Assembly: GCA_031553975.1 (NCBI GenBank)
Contig: JAVBKP010000142.1
Coordinates: forward strand, 1-25,951
Origin: JAVBKP01 sp031553975
GTDB lineage: Bacteria; Bacillota; Clostridia; Peptostreptococcales; Anaerovoracaceae
Length of the DNA: 25,951 nt
Reading direction: 5' to 3'
Shown here: positions 8,566 through 15,700 of the stretch, piece after piece
Layout of the letters: each line of letters opens with the position of its first letter
Numbering within the stretch: the stretch's first letter is position 1
Position numbers and translations under genes: made by a program
The notes under the pieces: generated by a model
Seen by the model: the letters and a program-made list of their open reading frames with translations, nothing else
What the model was told of the DNA's origin: nothing
Databases searched by the model: none

Positions 8566-10197
8566 ATGGAAAAATTGATGATTTTATTTCAGCTTATAGG
8601 TGGAGCAGGCATATTGCTTTATGCCATAGACATGATGAAATGGGCATTGGGAAGAGCCACAGAGCATAAAATAGGAAAACTAGTAAATAACTTTACAAAA
8701 AACAGGGTGACGGGCATCATAACTGGTGCCGTGGTGACCATGGTGAACCAAAAAAGTTCAGCCACTACGATCAAAGTGGTTGGGCTAGTGAATGCGGGGG
8801 TTTTGACATTGGTGCAAGCCACTGCTGTGATCATGGGTGCCAACATAGGTACTACAGTAACAGGGCAACTATTGGCATTCAAATTAGGGGCTATCGCCCC
8901 AGGCATTGTAGGTATAGGTGTAATCATTTGGCGGCTAGCAAGGCAAAAGAAAGTGAGCGATTCGGGCAAGATTTTAATTGGCTTTGGTCTCATGTTCATT
9001 GGCATGGACATTATGCGAAGTGGACTAGCCCAGATTAGAGGCTATGAAATCGTCAGACATATGTTGGAACTCAACGAGACTTTTGCCGTTGGATTTTTAC
9101 TCATCATAGTTGTTGGTTTCATTCTATCCTTTTTCTGTAATGGCAGTAGCATATTGATTGGGGTTATGATTGCCATGGCCATGGAAGGCATGATGGATTT
9201 TTCTTTAGCTATGCCGATCGTCGTAGGAGCCAATATTGGTAAATGTATACCAGCCCTTCGTGCAGGGAAAGGTACCAATAGAACAGCTAAAAGGGCGGCA
9301 GCCATACATTTTATGTTAAATATCATAGGTGGCATCATATATGTCCTCCTATTTAGAAATTCCATGGACGCAGTGGTCAACTTCCTATCTCCCAATGACA
9401 TTCCAAGACAAATTGCATGGGGGCATACTCTGTTTAATATTGTGAATACTATTCTTTTATTCCCGTTCACTAAGTATTTAGTAATCTTATCAGGCAAGAT
9501 TGTATCAGCCAAGACAGAGGCAGATCAAATAACAGAACTAAACTTGGACAAAAGGTTGTTGGAGACACCAGGGCTTGCCCTAGCTCAAGCATCACAGGAG
9601 ATTACAGTTATGGCAGGTGCTGTCCTCACCAATTATCAAACAGCTTTTGAGGCCTTTATGGACCATGATGAAAAGCGAATAAAGGTAGTACTCCAAGAAG
9701 AGAACGCCATTAACAGCATGCAAAAAGAGGTAGAAACCTATTTGATGAAATTATTTCAAAAGGGTATAAGCGAAAGACATCAGAGACATACTAACATGCT
9801 AATAAGCATATCTGCTGATATTGAGAGAATGGGTGATATGGCAGAAGAAATTGCAAATTTTGGCACATACTGCCAAGAGCAAGGACTTCAATTAAGTGAG
9901 CAAGGCAAAGTCGAGGTAGGAGAAGTTCATGAAAGGGTAGCGGCATTATGCAGCGATCTAGTAGAGGCTTTGAACAAAAATGATGCAGCGTTAGCCCAGA
10001 AAATTATTCAAGAAAGCACAGGCATAGAAAATGTTCAGCAAGAGTTAAAGCAAAAGCATATAGAGAGATTAAATGCAGGGGTGTGCACACCGGGATCAGG
10101 GGCGGTGTTCATGGATGTTATTTCCAGCATGTTATCCATTGTGGGGTATATACGTGATATCTGCAATGATATCATAGAAGATGGAAAAGAAAGATAA
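8566..10197 (+). CDS. Na/Pi-cotransporter family protein with PhoU-like domain
   Basis: Membrane protein of 543 residues resembling NptA/YjbB: an N-terminal PNaS transport domain with two inverted repeats (about residues 1-310), then a helical PhoU-like cytoplasmic domain (about 340-530). The first repeat has NQKSSATTIKVVG and LTLVQATAVIMGANIGTT; the second has FCNGSSILIGVMIAMA and PIVVGANIGKC. In canonical members both signature loops read QSSSA. Here they are QKSSA and NGSSI, so the usual ion/phosphate site may be altered. It probably moves phosphate or another anion with Na+, but transport is not certain. It lies directly after trmL and before the NAD-domain ORF. Confidence 0.88.
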   Translation: MEKLMILFQLIGGAGILLYAIDMMKWALGRATEHKIGKLVNNFTKNRVTGIITGAVVTMVNQKSSATTIKVVGLVNAGVLTLVQATAVIMGANIGTTVTGQLLAFKLGAIAPGIVGIGVIIWRLARQKKVSDSGKILIGFGLMFIGMDIMRSGLAQIRGYEIVRHMLELNETFAVGFLLIIVVGFILSFFCNGSSILIGVMIAMAMEGMMDFSLAMPIVVGANIGKCIPALRAGKGTNRTAKRAAAIHFMLNIIGGIIYVLLFRNSMDAVVNFLSPNDIPRQIAWGHTLFNIVNTILLFPFTKYLVILSGKIVSAKTEADQITELNLDKRLLETPGLALAQASQEITVMAGAVLTNYQTAFEAFMDHDEKRIKVVLQEENAINSMQKEVETYLMKLFQKGISERHQRHTNMLISISADIERMGDMAEEIANFGTYCQEQGLQLSEQGKVEVGEVHERVAALCSDLVEALNKNDAALAQKIIQESTGIENVQQELKQKHIERLNAGVCTPGSGAVFMDVISSMLSIVGYIRDICNDIIEDGKER

Positions 10198-10219
10198 AGT
10201 TATAAAAAAGAGGGCAACT

Positions 10220-10549
10220 ATGGGAGAAGATTTTAGTGGAATAGAGGTGTTCGTTATAGGCGGTGGGGATGAAGCGTTGAAAAATGCTTTAGAAGTAGCC
10301 CAATACGCACGGAAGGTAACTGTTATGCACAAGGGAGACACTTTGCATGCGCAAAAAAACTTTTTGGAGGCAGCAAAGCAACATCCAAAAATTGACATTT
10401 TTTTAAAAACCGCAATCGCTGATGTTGGAACAGAATCGATTGTTAAAGAAATAACATATGCAAAAATTGATGAGAAAAAATTCACTTTTCATAGCGCAGA
10501 CCCTAAAGATAGGGGAATCGGTGTTCTTGTTTATAACGATGAGTTGTGA
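10220..10549 (+). CDS. Orphan thioredoxin-reductase-like NAD(P)-binding domain
   Basis: Small protein of 109 residues matching only the central pyridine-nucleotide domain of thioredoxin reductase. GIEVFVIGGGDEALKNALEV aligns with the family's VxVVGGGNSALEEAL, ARKVTVMHKGDTLHA with ARKVxLIHRRDEFRA, and HPKIDIFLKTAI with NPKIEFLLNTxV. The NADPH-binding HRRxxxR is lost (HKGDTLH), and both flanking FAD halves with the CxxC are absent. ATG 10220 has an AGAGGG upstream; an in-frame ATG at 10181 would overlap the transporter gene. The reading frame is intact, so it is either a remnant of a larger gene or a stand-alone Rossmann protein. A predicted gap promoter overlaps its 3' end. Confidence 0.65.
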   Translation: MGEDFSGIEVFVIGGGDEALKNALEVAQYARKVTVMHKGDTLHAQKNFLEAAKQHPKIDIFLKTAIADVGTESIVKEITYAKIDEKKFTFHSADPKDRGIGVLVYNDEL

Positions 10550-10555
10550 TAAAAT
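10527..10555 (+). promoter_or_regulatory. Predicted promoter of gap operon
   Basis: TTGTTT (10527-10532) and TAAAAT (10550-10555) are 17 nt apart, with the -35 and spacer inside the end of the upstream ORF. The leader would be about 65 nt. Confidence 0.5.
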
Positions 10556-10562
10556 AAAAGAC

Positions 10563-10586
10563 GGATTTAAGAAAAAATATAAATCC
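10563..10586 (+). other. Stem-loop in gap leader
   Basis: GGATTTA (10563-10569) pairs with TAAATCC (10580-10586) at the 5' end of the predicted gap transcript. It could be a 5'-end stabilising hairpin. No riboswitch class is recognised. Confidence 0.35.
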
Positions 10587-10626
10587 AATACAGTAGCTAT
10601 TTATAATTTAAAGGAGGATATATAAA

Positions 10627-11637
10627 ATGGTAAGAGTAGCAATCAATGGATTTGGGAGAATTGGACGTTTGGCATTTAGACAAATGTTTGGGGCACCAGG
10701 TTATGAAATCGTTGCAATCAACGACTTGACAGATGCGAAAATGTTAGCACACCTTTTGAAGTACGATACAGCGCAGGGCCGTTATGCATTGGCTGATAAG
10801 GTTGAGGCAAAAGAGGGTGCTATCGTTGTAGACGGTAAAGAAATTAAGATATCAGCAGAGAAAGATCCTAAAAACCTTCCTTGGGGAGAGTTAAAAGTAG
10901 ATGTTGTTTTGGAATGTACAGGATTCTTCGTGGCAAAAGATAAGGCGCAAGCTCATATTGATGCGGGCGCAAGAAAAGTAGTTATTTCTGCACCAGCAGG
11001 AAATGATCTTCCAACTATAGTTTATGGGGTGAATGAAAAAACATTGAAAGTAGAAGATGCAATTATTTCAGCTGCTTCTTGTACTACAAACTGCTTAGCA
11101 CCTATGGCAAATACTTTAAACCAATTGGCACCTGTGAAAAAAGGCTTTATGACAACAATCCACGCATATACAGGCGATCAAATGACTTTAGATGGACCAC
11201 ATCCAAAAGGAGATTTGCGTCGTGCGCGTGCAGCCGCAGCGAATATAGTTCCAAATTCAACAGGAGCAGCAAAAGCAATTGGCTTAGTTATCCCTGAACT
11301 TGCTGGAAAGCTTGATGGAGCAGCACAACGAGTACCTGTTATAACAGGATCACTTACTGAACTTGTGGCTGTGGTTGAAAAAGAAGTGACAGTCGATCAA
11401 ATTAACGCTGCTATGAAAGCAGAGGCATCTCCATCTTTCGGTTATACCGAAGAAGAGTTGGTATCTTCTGATGTAATTGGCATCACTTTTGGTTCATTGT
11501 TTGATGCAACCCAAACCAAAGTGACAAATCTTGGAAATGGCGAGTCCATGGTTAAAGTTGTTTCTTGGTATGACAACGAAAATTCATATACGAGCCAAAT
11601 GGTCAGAACCATCAAATACTTTTCTGAATTGAAGTAA
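10627..11637 (+). CDS. gap: Glyceraldehyde-3-phosphate dehydrogenase (type I)
   Basis: Converts glyceraldehyde-3-phosphate, NAD+ and phosphate to 1,3-bisphosphoglycerate in the cytosol. The 336-residue protein has the Rossmann start VRVAINGFGRIGRLAFRQ, an aspartate after the second strand (INDLTD) that favours NAD+, and the active-site cysteine C152 in SAASCTTNCLAP. The C-terminal block SWYDNENSYTSQMVRT is normal. A strong RBS (AAAGGAGG) precedes the ATG. It heads the gap-pgk-tpiA-eno operon. Codon use is unlike its neighbours: none of about 25 leucines uses CTA, whereas pgk and eno use CTA often. That may mean separate ancestry or different translational selection. Confidence 0.98.
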   Translation: MVRVAINGFGRIGRLAFRQMFGAPGYEIVAINDLTDAKMLAHLLKYDTAQGRYALADKVEAKEGAIVVDGKEIKISAEKDPKNLPWGELKVDVVLECTGFFVAKDKAQAHIDAGARKVVISAPAGNDLPTIVYGVNEKTLKVEDAIISAASCTTNCLAPMANTLNQLAPVKKGFMTTIHAYTGDQMTLDGPHPKGDLRRARAAAANIVPNSTGAAKAIGLVIPELAGKLDGAAQRVPVITGSLTELVAVVEKEVTVDQINAAMKAEASPSFGYTEEELVSSDVIGITFGSLFDATQTKVTNLGNGESMVKVVSWYDNENSYTSQMVRTIKYFSELK

Positions 11638-11662
11638 TACCATTGAAAGGTTAATAAATGCC

Positions 11663-12850
11663 ATGAAAAAAACAGTAAAAGATATTGAAGTAAAAGGCAA
11701 GAAAGTAATAGTACGTTGTGACTTTAACGTTCCCTTTGACAAAGAGGGCAATATTTCAGATGACACGCGTATAACTAGTTCAATGCCTACTATAGAGCAC
11801 CTAGTAAAACAAGGTGCAAAAGTGATTTTAATGTCACACCTAGGCAGGCCGGATGGCGAGCCTAACATGAAATATACATTAAAGCCAGTAGCTGATAGAT
11901 TATCTCAGCTACTTGGCAAAGAAGTTAAATTTATTTCCGAACCAACAGTGACAGGCCCAGAAGTGGTAAAAGCCGCTAGCACATTGGTTGACGGTGAAGT
12001 AATGCTTCTTGAAAATGTAAGATTTAGAAAAGAAGAGACAAAAAACGGAAAAGAATTCTCAAAAGAGCTAGCTGACTTAGCGGATATTTTTGTAAATGAT
12101 GCATTCGGTACCGCTCATAGAGCCCATTCTTCTACCGCTGGCGTAGCTGAGTTTCTTCCAGCAGTTTCCGGATTCCTAATCGAAAAAGAGCTAGAATTCC
12201 TTGGAAGTGCTGTAGAATCACCAAAGAGGCCATTTTGTGCCATCATGGGTGGCGCCAAGGTAAGCGACAAGATTTTAGTAATTGAGAGTTTGCTAGAAAA
12301 GGTTGATTCCCTTATCATCGGTGGCGGTATGATGTTCACATTCTTAAAAGCAAAAGGATATGACATTGGAACTTCATTGCTTGAAGCGGATAAAGTAGAC
12401 TTGGCCAAGGAGCTAATGGAAAAGGCAGCCGCCAAAGGCGTTAACCTATTGCTTCCAGTAGATACATTAGCTGGTAAAGAATTTAAGAACGAAACTGACT
12501 TTATAGCAGTAGATGTAGATAAAATGCCAGCAGATAGAATGGGTCTAGACATTGGACCTAAGTCCATTGAGATTTTTGCTAAAGAAATTAAAAATGCTAA
12601 AACTGTGATTTGGAATGGGCCAATGGGCGTGTTCGAAATGGATAACTTTGCCAAAGGGACCATTGCAGTAGCCCAAGCTATGGCTGAGGCAGATGCTATT
12701 ACAGTAATCGGTGGTGGCGATAGTGCTGCTGCTGTACAGCAATTTAATTTAGCAGATAAAATGACGCATATTTCAACAGGTGGAGGCGCTTCTCTAGAGT
12801 TCTTAGAAGGCAAAGAGCTACCTGGTGTAGCAGTACTCCAAGATAAATAA
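11663..12850 (+). CDS. pgk: Phosphoglycerate kinase
   Basis: Transfers phosphate from 1,3-bisphosphoglycerate to ADP. The 395-residue two-domain protein has the substrate motif VRCDFNVPFDKEGNISDDTR, SHLGRPDGEPN, the hinge segment GGAKVSDKI, and the nucleotide-site motifs NGPMGVFEMDNFAKGT and VIGGGDSAAAV. It follows gap after 25 nt. The AAAGG RBS (11646-11650) is 7 nt from an ATG at 11658 that opens a two-codon frame (ATG CCA TGA) overlapping the real ATG, but 12 nt from the real start. Initiation may therefore involve a start-stop step. The rest of the gene is ordinary. Confidence 0.98.
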   Translation: MKKTVKDIEVKGKKVIVRCDFNVPFDKEGNISDDTRITSSMPTIEHLVKQGAKVILMSHLGRPDGEPNMKYTLKPVADRLSQLLGKEVKFISEPTVTGPEVVKAASTLVDGEVMLLENVRFRKEETKNGKEFSKELADLADIFVNDAFGTAHRAHSSTAGVAEFLPAVSGFLIEKELEFLGSAVESPKRPFCAIMGGAKVSDKILVIESLLEKVDSLIIGGGMMFTFLKAKGYDIGTSLLEADKVDLAKELMEKAAAKGVNLLLPVDTLAGKEFKNETDFIAVDVDKMPADRMGLDIGPKSIEIFAKEIKNAKTVIWNGPMGVFEMDNFAKGTIAVAQAMAEADAITVIGGGDSAAAVQQFNLADKMTHISTGGGASLEFLEGKELPGVAVLQDK

Positions 12851-12865
12851 ATTAAAGGAAGGAGT

Positions 12866-12994
12866 CCAGCGCTGTTGCGCAGGAAATTTTTCGATAGACA
12901 AGGCGCAAAAATAAAATGGATTGGAACGTATACGAATACGTGAAACCCAGATTTTATTTGTAGCAACGTAGGATAGCGGAAAATTGGCAAGCAA
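12866..12994. repeat. MITE-like hairpin-forming insertion between tpiA RBS and start codon
   Basis: Non-coding segment with nested inverted repeats. ACGTAT/ATACGT lies at the centre (12926-12941), AAATAAAAT (12909-12917) pairs with ATTTTATTT (12951-12959), and an outer imperfect arm AATTTTTCGATAG pairs with GATAGCGGAAAATT. At the 5' end GCGC-TGTT-GCGC can form its own small hairpin. It separates a strong RBS (AAAGGAAGGAG, 12854-12864) from the tpiA ATG. I see no second copy in this window, so its repeat nature is inferred from structure. Confidence 0.6.
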
Positions 12995-12997
12995 GAG

Positions 12998-13744
12998 ATG
13001 AGGAAGCCATTTATAGCAGGTAACTGGAAAATGTTTAAAACCATCGAAGAAGCAAAAGCCTTCGCAGATGAGTTTAAGAAATTGTATACATCTAGCGATG
13101 TAAATGTGGCCATTTGTGCGCCATATTTGCAACTTGCTACCTTAAAGGCAAGTTTTGCGGGAACTGACATCAAAGTTGGGGCTCAAAATATGCACTTTGA
13201 AGAGCAGGGCGCTTTCACTGGTGAGATTTCTGCAGCTATGCTTAAAGAAATCGGAGTGGATTATTGCGTGATTGGTCACTCAGAGAGAAGACAATACTTC
13301 GCTGAGACGGATGAAACAGTGAATAAGAAGCTTCACCAAGCTTTCAACCACGCTATTACACCAATCCTATGCGTAGGGGAAGTGTTGGCGGAACGTGATG
13401 CCAATGAGCAAAACCAAGTGGTAAAGAATCAATTAATTGAGGCGCTCAAGGGTTTAGAAAAAGTAAATGTGGCTAGACTTGTCATTGCGTATGAGCCTGT
13501 TTGGGCCATTGGCACAGGTAGGACAGCCAGTGCAGAACAGGCACAAGAGATGTGTGAGTTTATTCGTAATGTAATAGAAGAACTTTATGGAGATGAAGTA
13601 TCTGAAAATGTTGTGATCCAATATGGCGGTAGCGTAAAACCTGACAATGCGTCAGAGCTAATGGGCATGGATGACATCGACGGTGCTTTGGTTGGCGGCG
13701 CTAGCTTAAAACCAGCAGATTTCATTGAAATAGTCAATTTTTAA
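12998..13744 (+). CDS. tpiA: Triosephosphate isomerase
   Basis: Interconverts dihydroxyacetone phosphate and glyceraldehyde-3-phosphate. The 248-residue TIM barrel has all catalytic parts: N9 and K11 in AGNWKMFKT, H94 in IGHSERR, E166 in AYEPVWAIGTGRTAS, and the phosphate-binding IQYGGSVKPDNA. The start is fixed by the conserved MRKPFIAGNWKM, but no usable RBS lies within 15 nt of it. The nearest strong one is about 135 nt upstream, on the other side of the hairpin-forming segment. Translation may rely on that RNA structure bringing the RBS close, or on an unusual start. Enolase follows after 40 nt. Confidence 0.98.
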   Translation: MRKPFIAGNWKMFKTIEEAKAFADEFKKLYTSSDVNVAICAPYLQLATLKASFAGTDIKVGAQNMHFEEQGAFTGEISAAMLKEIGVDYCVIGHSERRQYFAETDETVNKKLHQAFNHAITPILCVGEVLAERDANEQNQVVKNQLIEALKGLEKVNVARLVIAYEPVWAIGTGRTASAEQAQEMCEFIRNVIEELYGDEVSENVVIQYGGSVKPDNASELMGMDDIDGALVGGASLKPADFIEIVNF

Positions 13745-13760
13745 TTAAAAGGAGGAAGTC

Positions 13761-13781
13761 TATGAGAAACATTTTCTCGTA
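13761..13781 (+). other. Hairpin between eno RBS and start codon
   Basis: A 9-bp stem (GAGAAA/TTTCTC plus TAT/GTA with one U-G pair) closes a CAT triloop. It begins 5 nt after AAAAGGAGG (13747-13755) and ends 3 nt before GTG 13785. Folding it would leave 8 nt between RBS and GTG. Confidence 0.6.
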
Positions 13782-13782
13782 G
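13762..13782 (+). CDS. Possible six-residue leader peptide upstream of eno
   Basis: ATG 13762 lies 6 nt after the strong RBS AAAAGGAGG and opens MRNIFS, with a TAG stop 2 nt before GTG 13785, the first candidate eno start. If translated it would couple enolase to termination-reinitiation. The frame coincides with the hairpin, so it may be a by-product of that palindrome. Confidence 0.3.
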   Translation: MRNIFS

Positions 13783-13784
13783 GC

Positions 13785-15098
13785 GTGATAAGAATGTCAT
13801 ATATTGAAGATATTATTGCTCGCGAAGTCCTAGACTCTCGTGGCAATCCAACAGTAGAAGTAGAAGTGTACCTAGAAGATGGTAGCATGGGAAGATCAAT
13901 CGTTCCATCAGGTGCATCAACAGGCGCATTTGAGGCTTGCGAGCTTAGAGATGAAGATGATAGCAGATACCTTGGAAAAGGTGTTGAGAAGGCAGTAGAC
14001 AATGTAAATACTACTATTGCTGAAGCTCTGATTGGAATGAACCCATTTGATCAAGTGGGCATAGATAAAGTATTGATTGAGCTAGATGGCACACCTAACA
14101 AGAGCAATCTTGGAGCAAATGCAATCCTTGGTGTATCTCTTGCCACTGCCCACGCAGCAGCAGAGTCTATTGGACTTCCATTGTTCCAATACATAGGTGG
14201 AGTTAACGGAAAAACTCTTCCTGTGCCAATGATGAACATTCTAAATGGTGGAAAACATGCTGACAACAGCGTTAACATTCAAGAGTTCATGATTATGCCA
14301 ATTGGAGCAACTAGTTTCAAAGAATGTTTGAGAATGTGCGTAGAAGTATTTCACAATCTAAAATCCATTCTAAAAGCCCAAGGCTTGGCTACATCTGTTG
14401 GTGATGAAGGTGGATTTGCACCTAACCTAAAAAAAGATGAAGATGCCCTAGTTCTCATTGTTGAAGCAATTAAAAAAGCTGGATACGAGCCAGGAAAAGA
14501 CTTCAAAATTGCTATTGATGCCGCTGCTACAGAAATGTATGATGAGGCTAAGAAAAAAGGCAAAGAAGGATGTTATTATTTCTGGAAAACTGACGAAATG
14601 TTCACATTAGACGAAATGATTGGCTATTGGGAGAATTTAATCAACAAATATCCAATCATCTCATTAGAAGATGCACTTTCTGAAGAGGACTGGGATGGCT
14701 GGAAAAAGCTGACTGATAGGTTAGGAAGCAAAGTACAATTGGTTGGAGATGACCTATTTGTAACCAATACAGAAAGACTTGCCAGAGGAATTAAAGAAGG
14801 TACTGCCAACTCAATCTTAATAAAAGTTAATCAAATCGGTACCCTAACAGAGACTTTAGACGCTATTGAGATGGCAAAAAGAGCAGGATATACAGCAGTA
14901 GTATCTCACAGATCTGGTGAGAGCGAAGACGTTACTATCGCAGATATCGTAGTAGCGATTAATGCTGGACAGATCAAAACTGGTGCTCCATCAAGAACAG
15001 ATAGAGTAGCTAAGTATAACCAACTACTAAGACTAGAGGAGCTACTAGATGAATCTGGTAACTACGCTGGGTTAGACGCGTTTTATAATCTGCGCTAG
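13785..15098 (+). CDS. eno: Enolase
   Basis: Dehydrates 2-phosphoglycerate to phosphoenolpyruvate with Mg2+. The protein (437 residues from GTG 13785, 434 from ATG 13794) shows the N-terminal AREVLDSRGNPTVEVEV, SGASTGAFEACELRD, the metal and catalytic motifs SLEDALSEEDWDGW and GDDLFVTN, the loop SHRSGESEDVTIADI, and the C-terminal KTGAPSRTDRVAKYNQLLRLEE. ATG 13794 (MSYIEDIIAREV) is the usual family start, but its local RBS is poor; GTG 13785 fits better if the intervening hairpin folds. The gene ends the glycolytic operon; a phosphoglycerate mutase gene, often found between tpiA and eno in Clostridia, is missing. Confidence 0.98.
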   Translation: MIRMSYIEDIIAREVLDSRGNPTVEVEVYLEDGSMGRSIVPSGASTGAFEACELRDEDDSRYLGKGVEKAVDNVNTTIAEALIGMNPFDQVGIDKVLIELDGTPNKSNLGANAILGVSLATAHAAAESIGLPLFQYIGGVNGKTLPVPMMNILNGGKHADNSVNIQEFMIMPIGATSFKECLRMCVEVFHNLKSILKAQGLATSVGDEGGFAPNLKKDEDALVLIVEAIKKAGYEPGKDFKIAIDAAATEMYDEAKKKGKEGCYYFWKTDEMFTLDEMIGYWENLINKYPIISLEDALSEEDWDGWKKLTDRLGSKVQLVGDDLFVTNTERLARGIKEGTANSILIKVNQIGTLTETLDAIEMAKRAGYTAVVSHRSGESEDVTIADIVVAINAGQIKTGAPSRTDRVAKYNQLLRLEELLDESGNYAGLDAFYNLR

Positions 15099-15115
15099 GA
15101 ACCAATGCAGATTCA

Positions 15116-15154
15116 ATTAGAAGCTTCATCTCGTAGAGAATCAGGGCTTCTGAT
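15116..15154 (+). other. Stem-loop downstream of eno
   Basis: ATTAGAAGC (15116-15124) pairs with GCTTCTGAT (15146-15154) with one wobble, and TCTC-GTA-GAGA forms an inner hairpin. There is no T-tract, so it is possibly an mRNA 3'-end structure ahead of the terminator. Confidence 0.35.
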
Positions 15155-15181
15155 ACAATTTAAACAAATAACAATAGAAAC

Positions 15182-15206
15182 GGTGGTTAAAAAACCACCT
15201 TTTTTT
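15182..15206 (+). terminator. Rho-independent terminator of gap-pgk-tpiA-eno
   Basis: GGTGGTT and AACCACC form a 7-bp stem with an AAAA loop, directly followed by seven T residues. Confidence 0.9.
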
Positions 15207-15222
15207 GCGCTGCTGAAGGAAA

Positions 15223-15339
15223 GGGGACGGTTCTAAATGAGCAGGTTGAGTTTTGGGGACGGTTCTAAATTGCTGACCGATCGGTCATCGATTTAGAACC
15301 GTCCCCACTGAAGAGTTATTGCTCATCTAGAACCGTCCC
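15223..15339. repeat. REP-like nested palindromic element, copy 1
   Basis: The outer arm GGGGACGGTTCTAAATGAGC (15223-15242) pairs with GCTCATCTAGAACCGTCCC (15321-15339). Inside, GGGGACGGTTCTAAAT (15255-15270) pairs with ATTTAGAACCGTCCCC (15291-15306) around the palindrome TGACCGATCGGTCA. Together with the flanking hairpin and terminator it fills the 340-bp gap between eno and secG; no gene is seen there. Confidence 0.9.
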
Positions 15340-15374
15340 AAAAGATTAAAACTGGCTGGTTGGTTAAAAAACTG

Positions 15375-15403
15375 TTGAATAGTTTATGATCTTGTGGTAG
15401 AAT
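15375..15403 (+). promoter_or_regulatory. Predicted promoter of secG
   Basis: TTGAAT (15375-15380) and TAGAAT (15398-15403) are 17 nt apart, with a TG two bases before the -10. The promoter lies 35 nt after REP-like copy 1. Confidence 0.65.
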
Positions 15404-15438
15404 TATTGAGATTAACTGATAAATGAGGAGGTGTAAAG

Positions 15439-15669
15439 TTGAAAACTCTATTAATGGTATTAATGCTAATAGCTAGTATTATTTTAATAGTAAGTATTTT
15501 ACTTCAATCTGGTAAAAGTGCTGGTCTTTCTGGATCAATAGGCGGAGGCGCGGAGCAACTTTTCGGTAAGAAGAAAAGTAAAGGATATGAAGCAATGCTA
15601 ACGAAAGTTACGGCTGTTGGGGCTGTTTTCTTTATCGTTTGTTCATTAATACTTGTCTGGTTAGAATAA
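15439..15669 (+). CDS. secG: Preprotein translocase subunit SecG
   Basis: Small auxiliary subunit of the SecYEG channel, 76 residues. Two membrane helices (about residues 2-22 and 52-75) flank the conserved cytoplasmic loop LLQSGKSAGLSGSIGGGAEQLFGKKK. The start is TTG at 15439, 6-7 nt after GAGGAGGTG, and no ATG fits. In Firmicutes secG commonly sits between eno and rnr. Here eno is upstream as expected, but rnr lies 2.7 kb away on the opposite strand, with hppA and a lipoprotein gene between. A stem-loop follows the gene. Confidence 0.93.
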   Translation: MKTLLMVLMLIASIILIVSILLQSGKSAGLSGSIGGGAEQLFGKKKSKGYEAMLTKVTAVGAVFFIVCSLILVWLE

Positions 15670-15700
15670 ATTTTACATCATAAGGATATGAAACATTAAG

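Noticed and set aside
10563..10626. Riboswitch in the gap leader
   Set aside because: Only one short stem-loop is present; there is no conserved riboswitch core and no terminator/antiterminator arrangement.
12115..13173. 352-codon open frame on the minus strand across pgk and tpiA
   Set aside because: It is antisense to two genes with fully conserved motifs, has a low-complexity Ser/Pro/Ala-rich translation and no RBS, and crosses the non-coding repeat. It is a shadow frame.
15223..15339. Palindromic elements considered as a CRISPR array or simple terminators
   Set aside because: The copies are kilobases apart without spacers of regular length, and none is followed by a T-tract; nested inverted arms fit REP-like elements.
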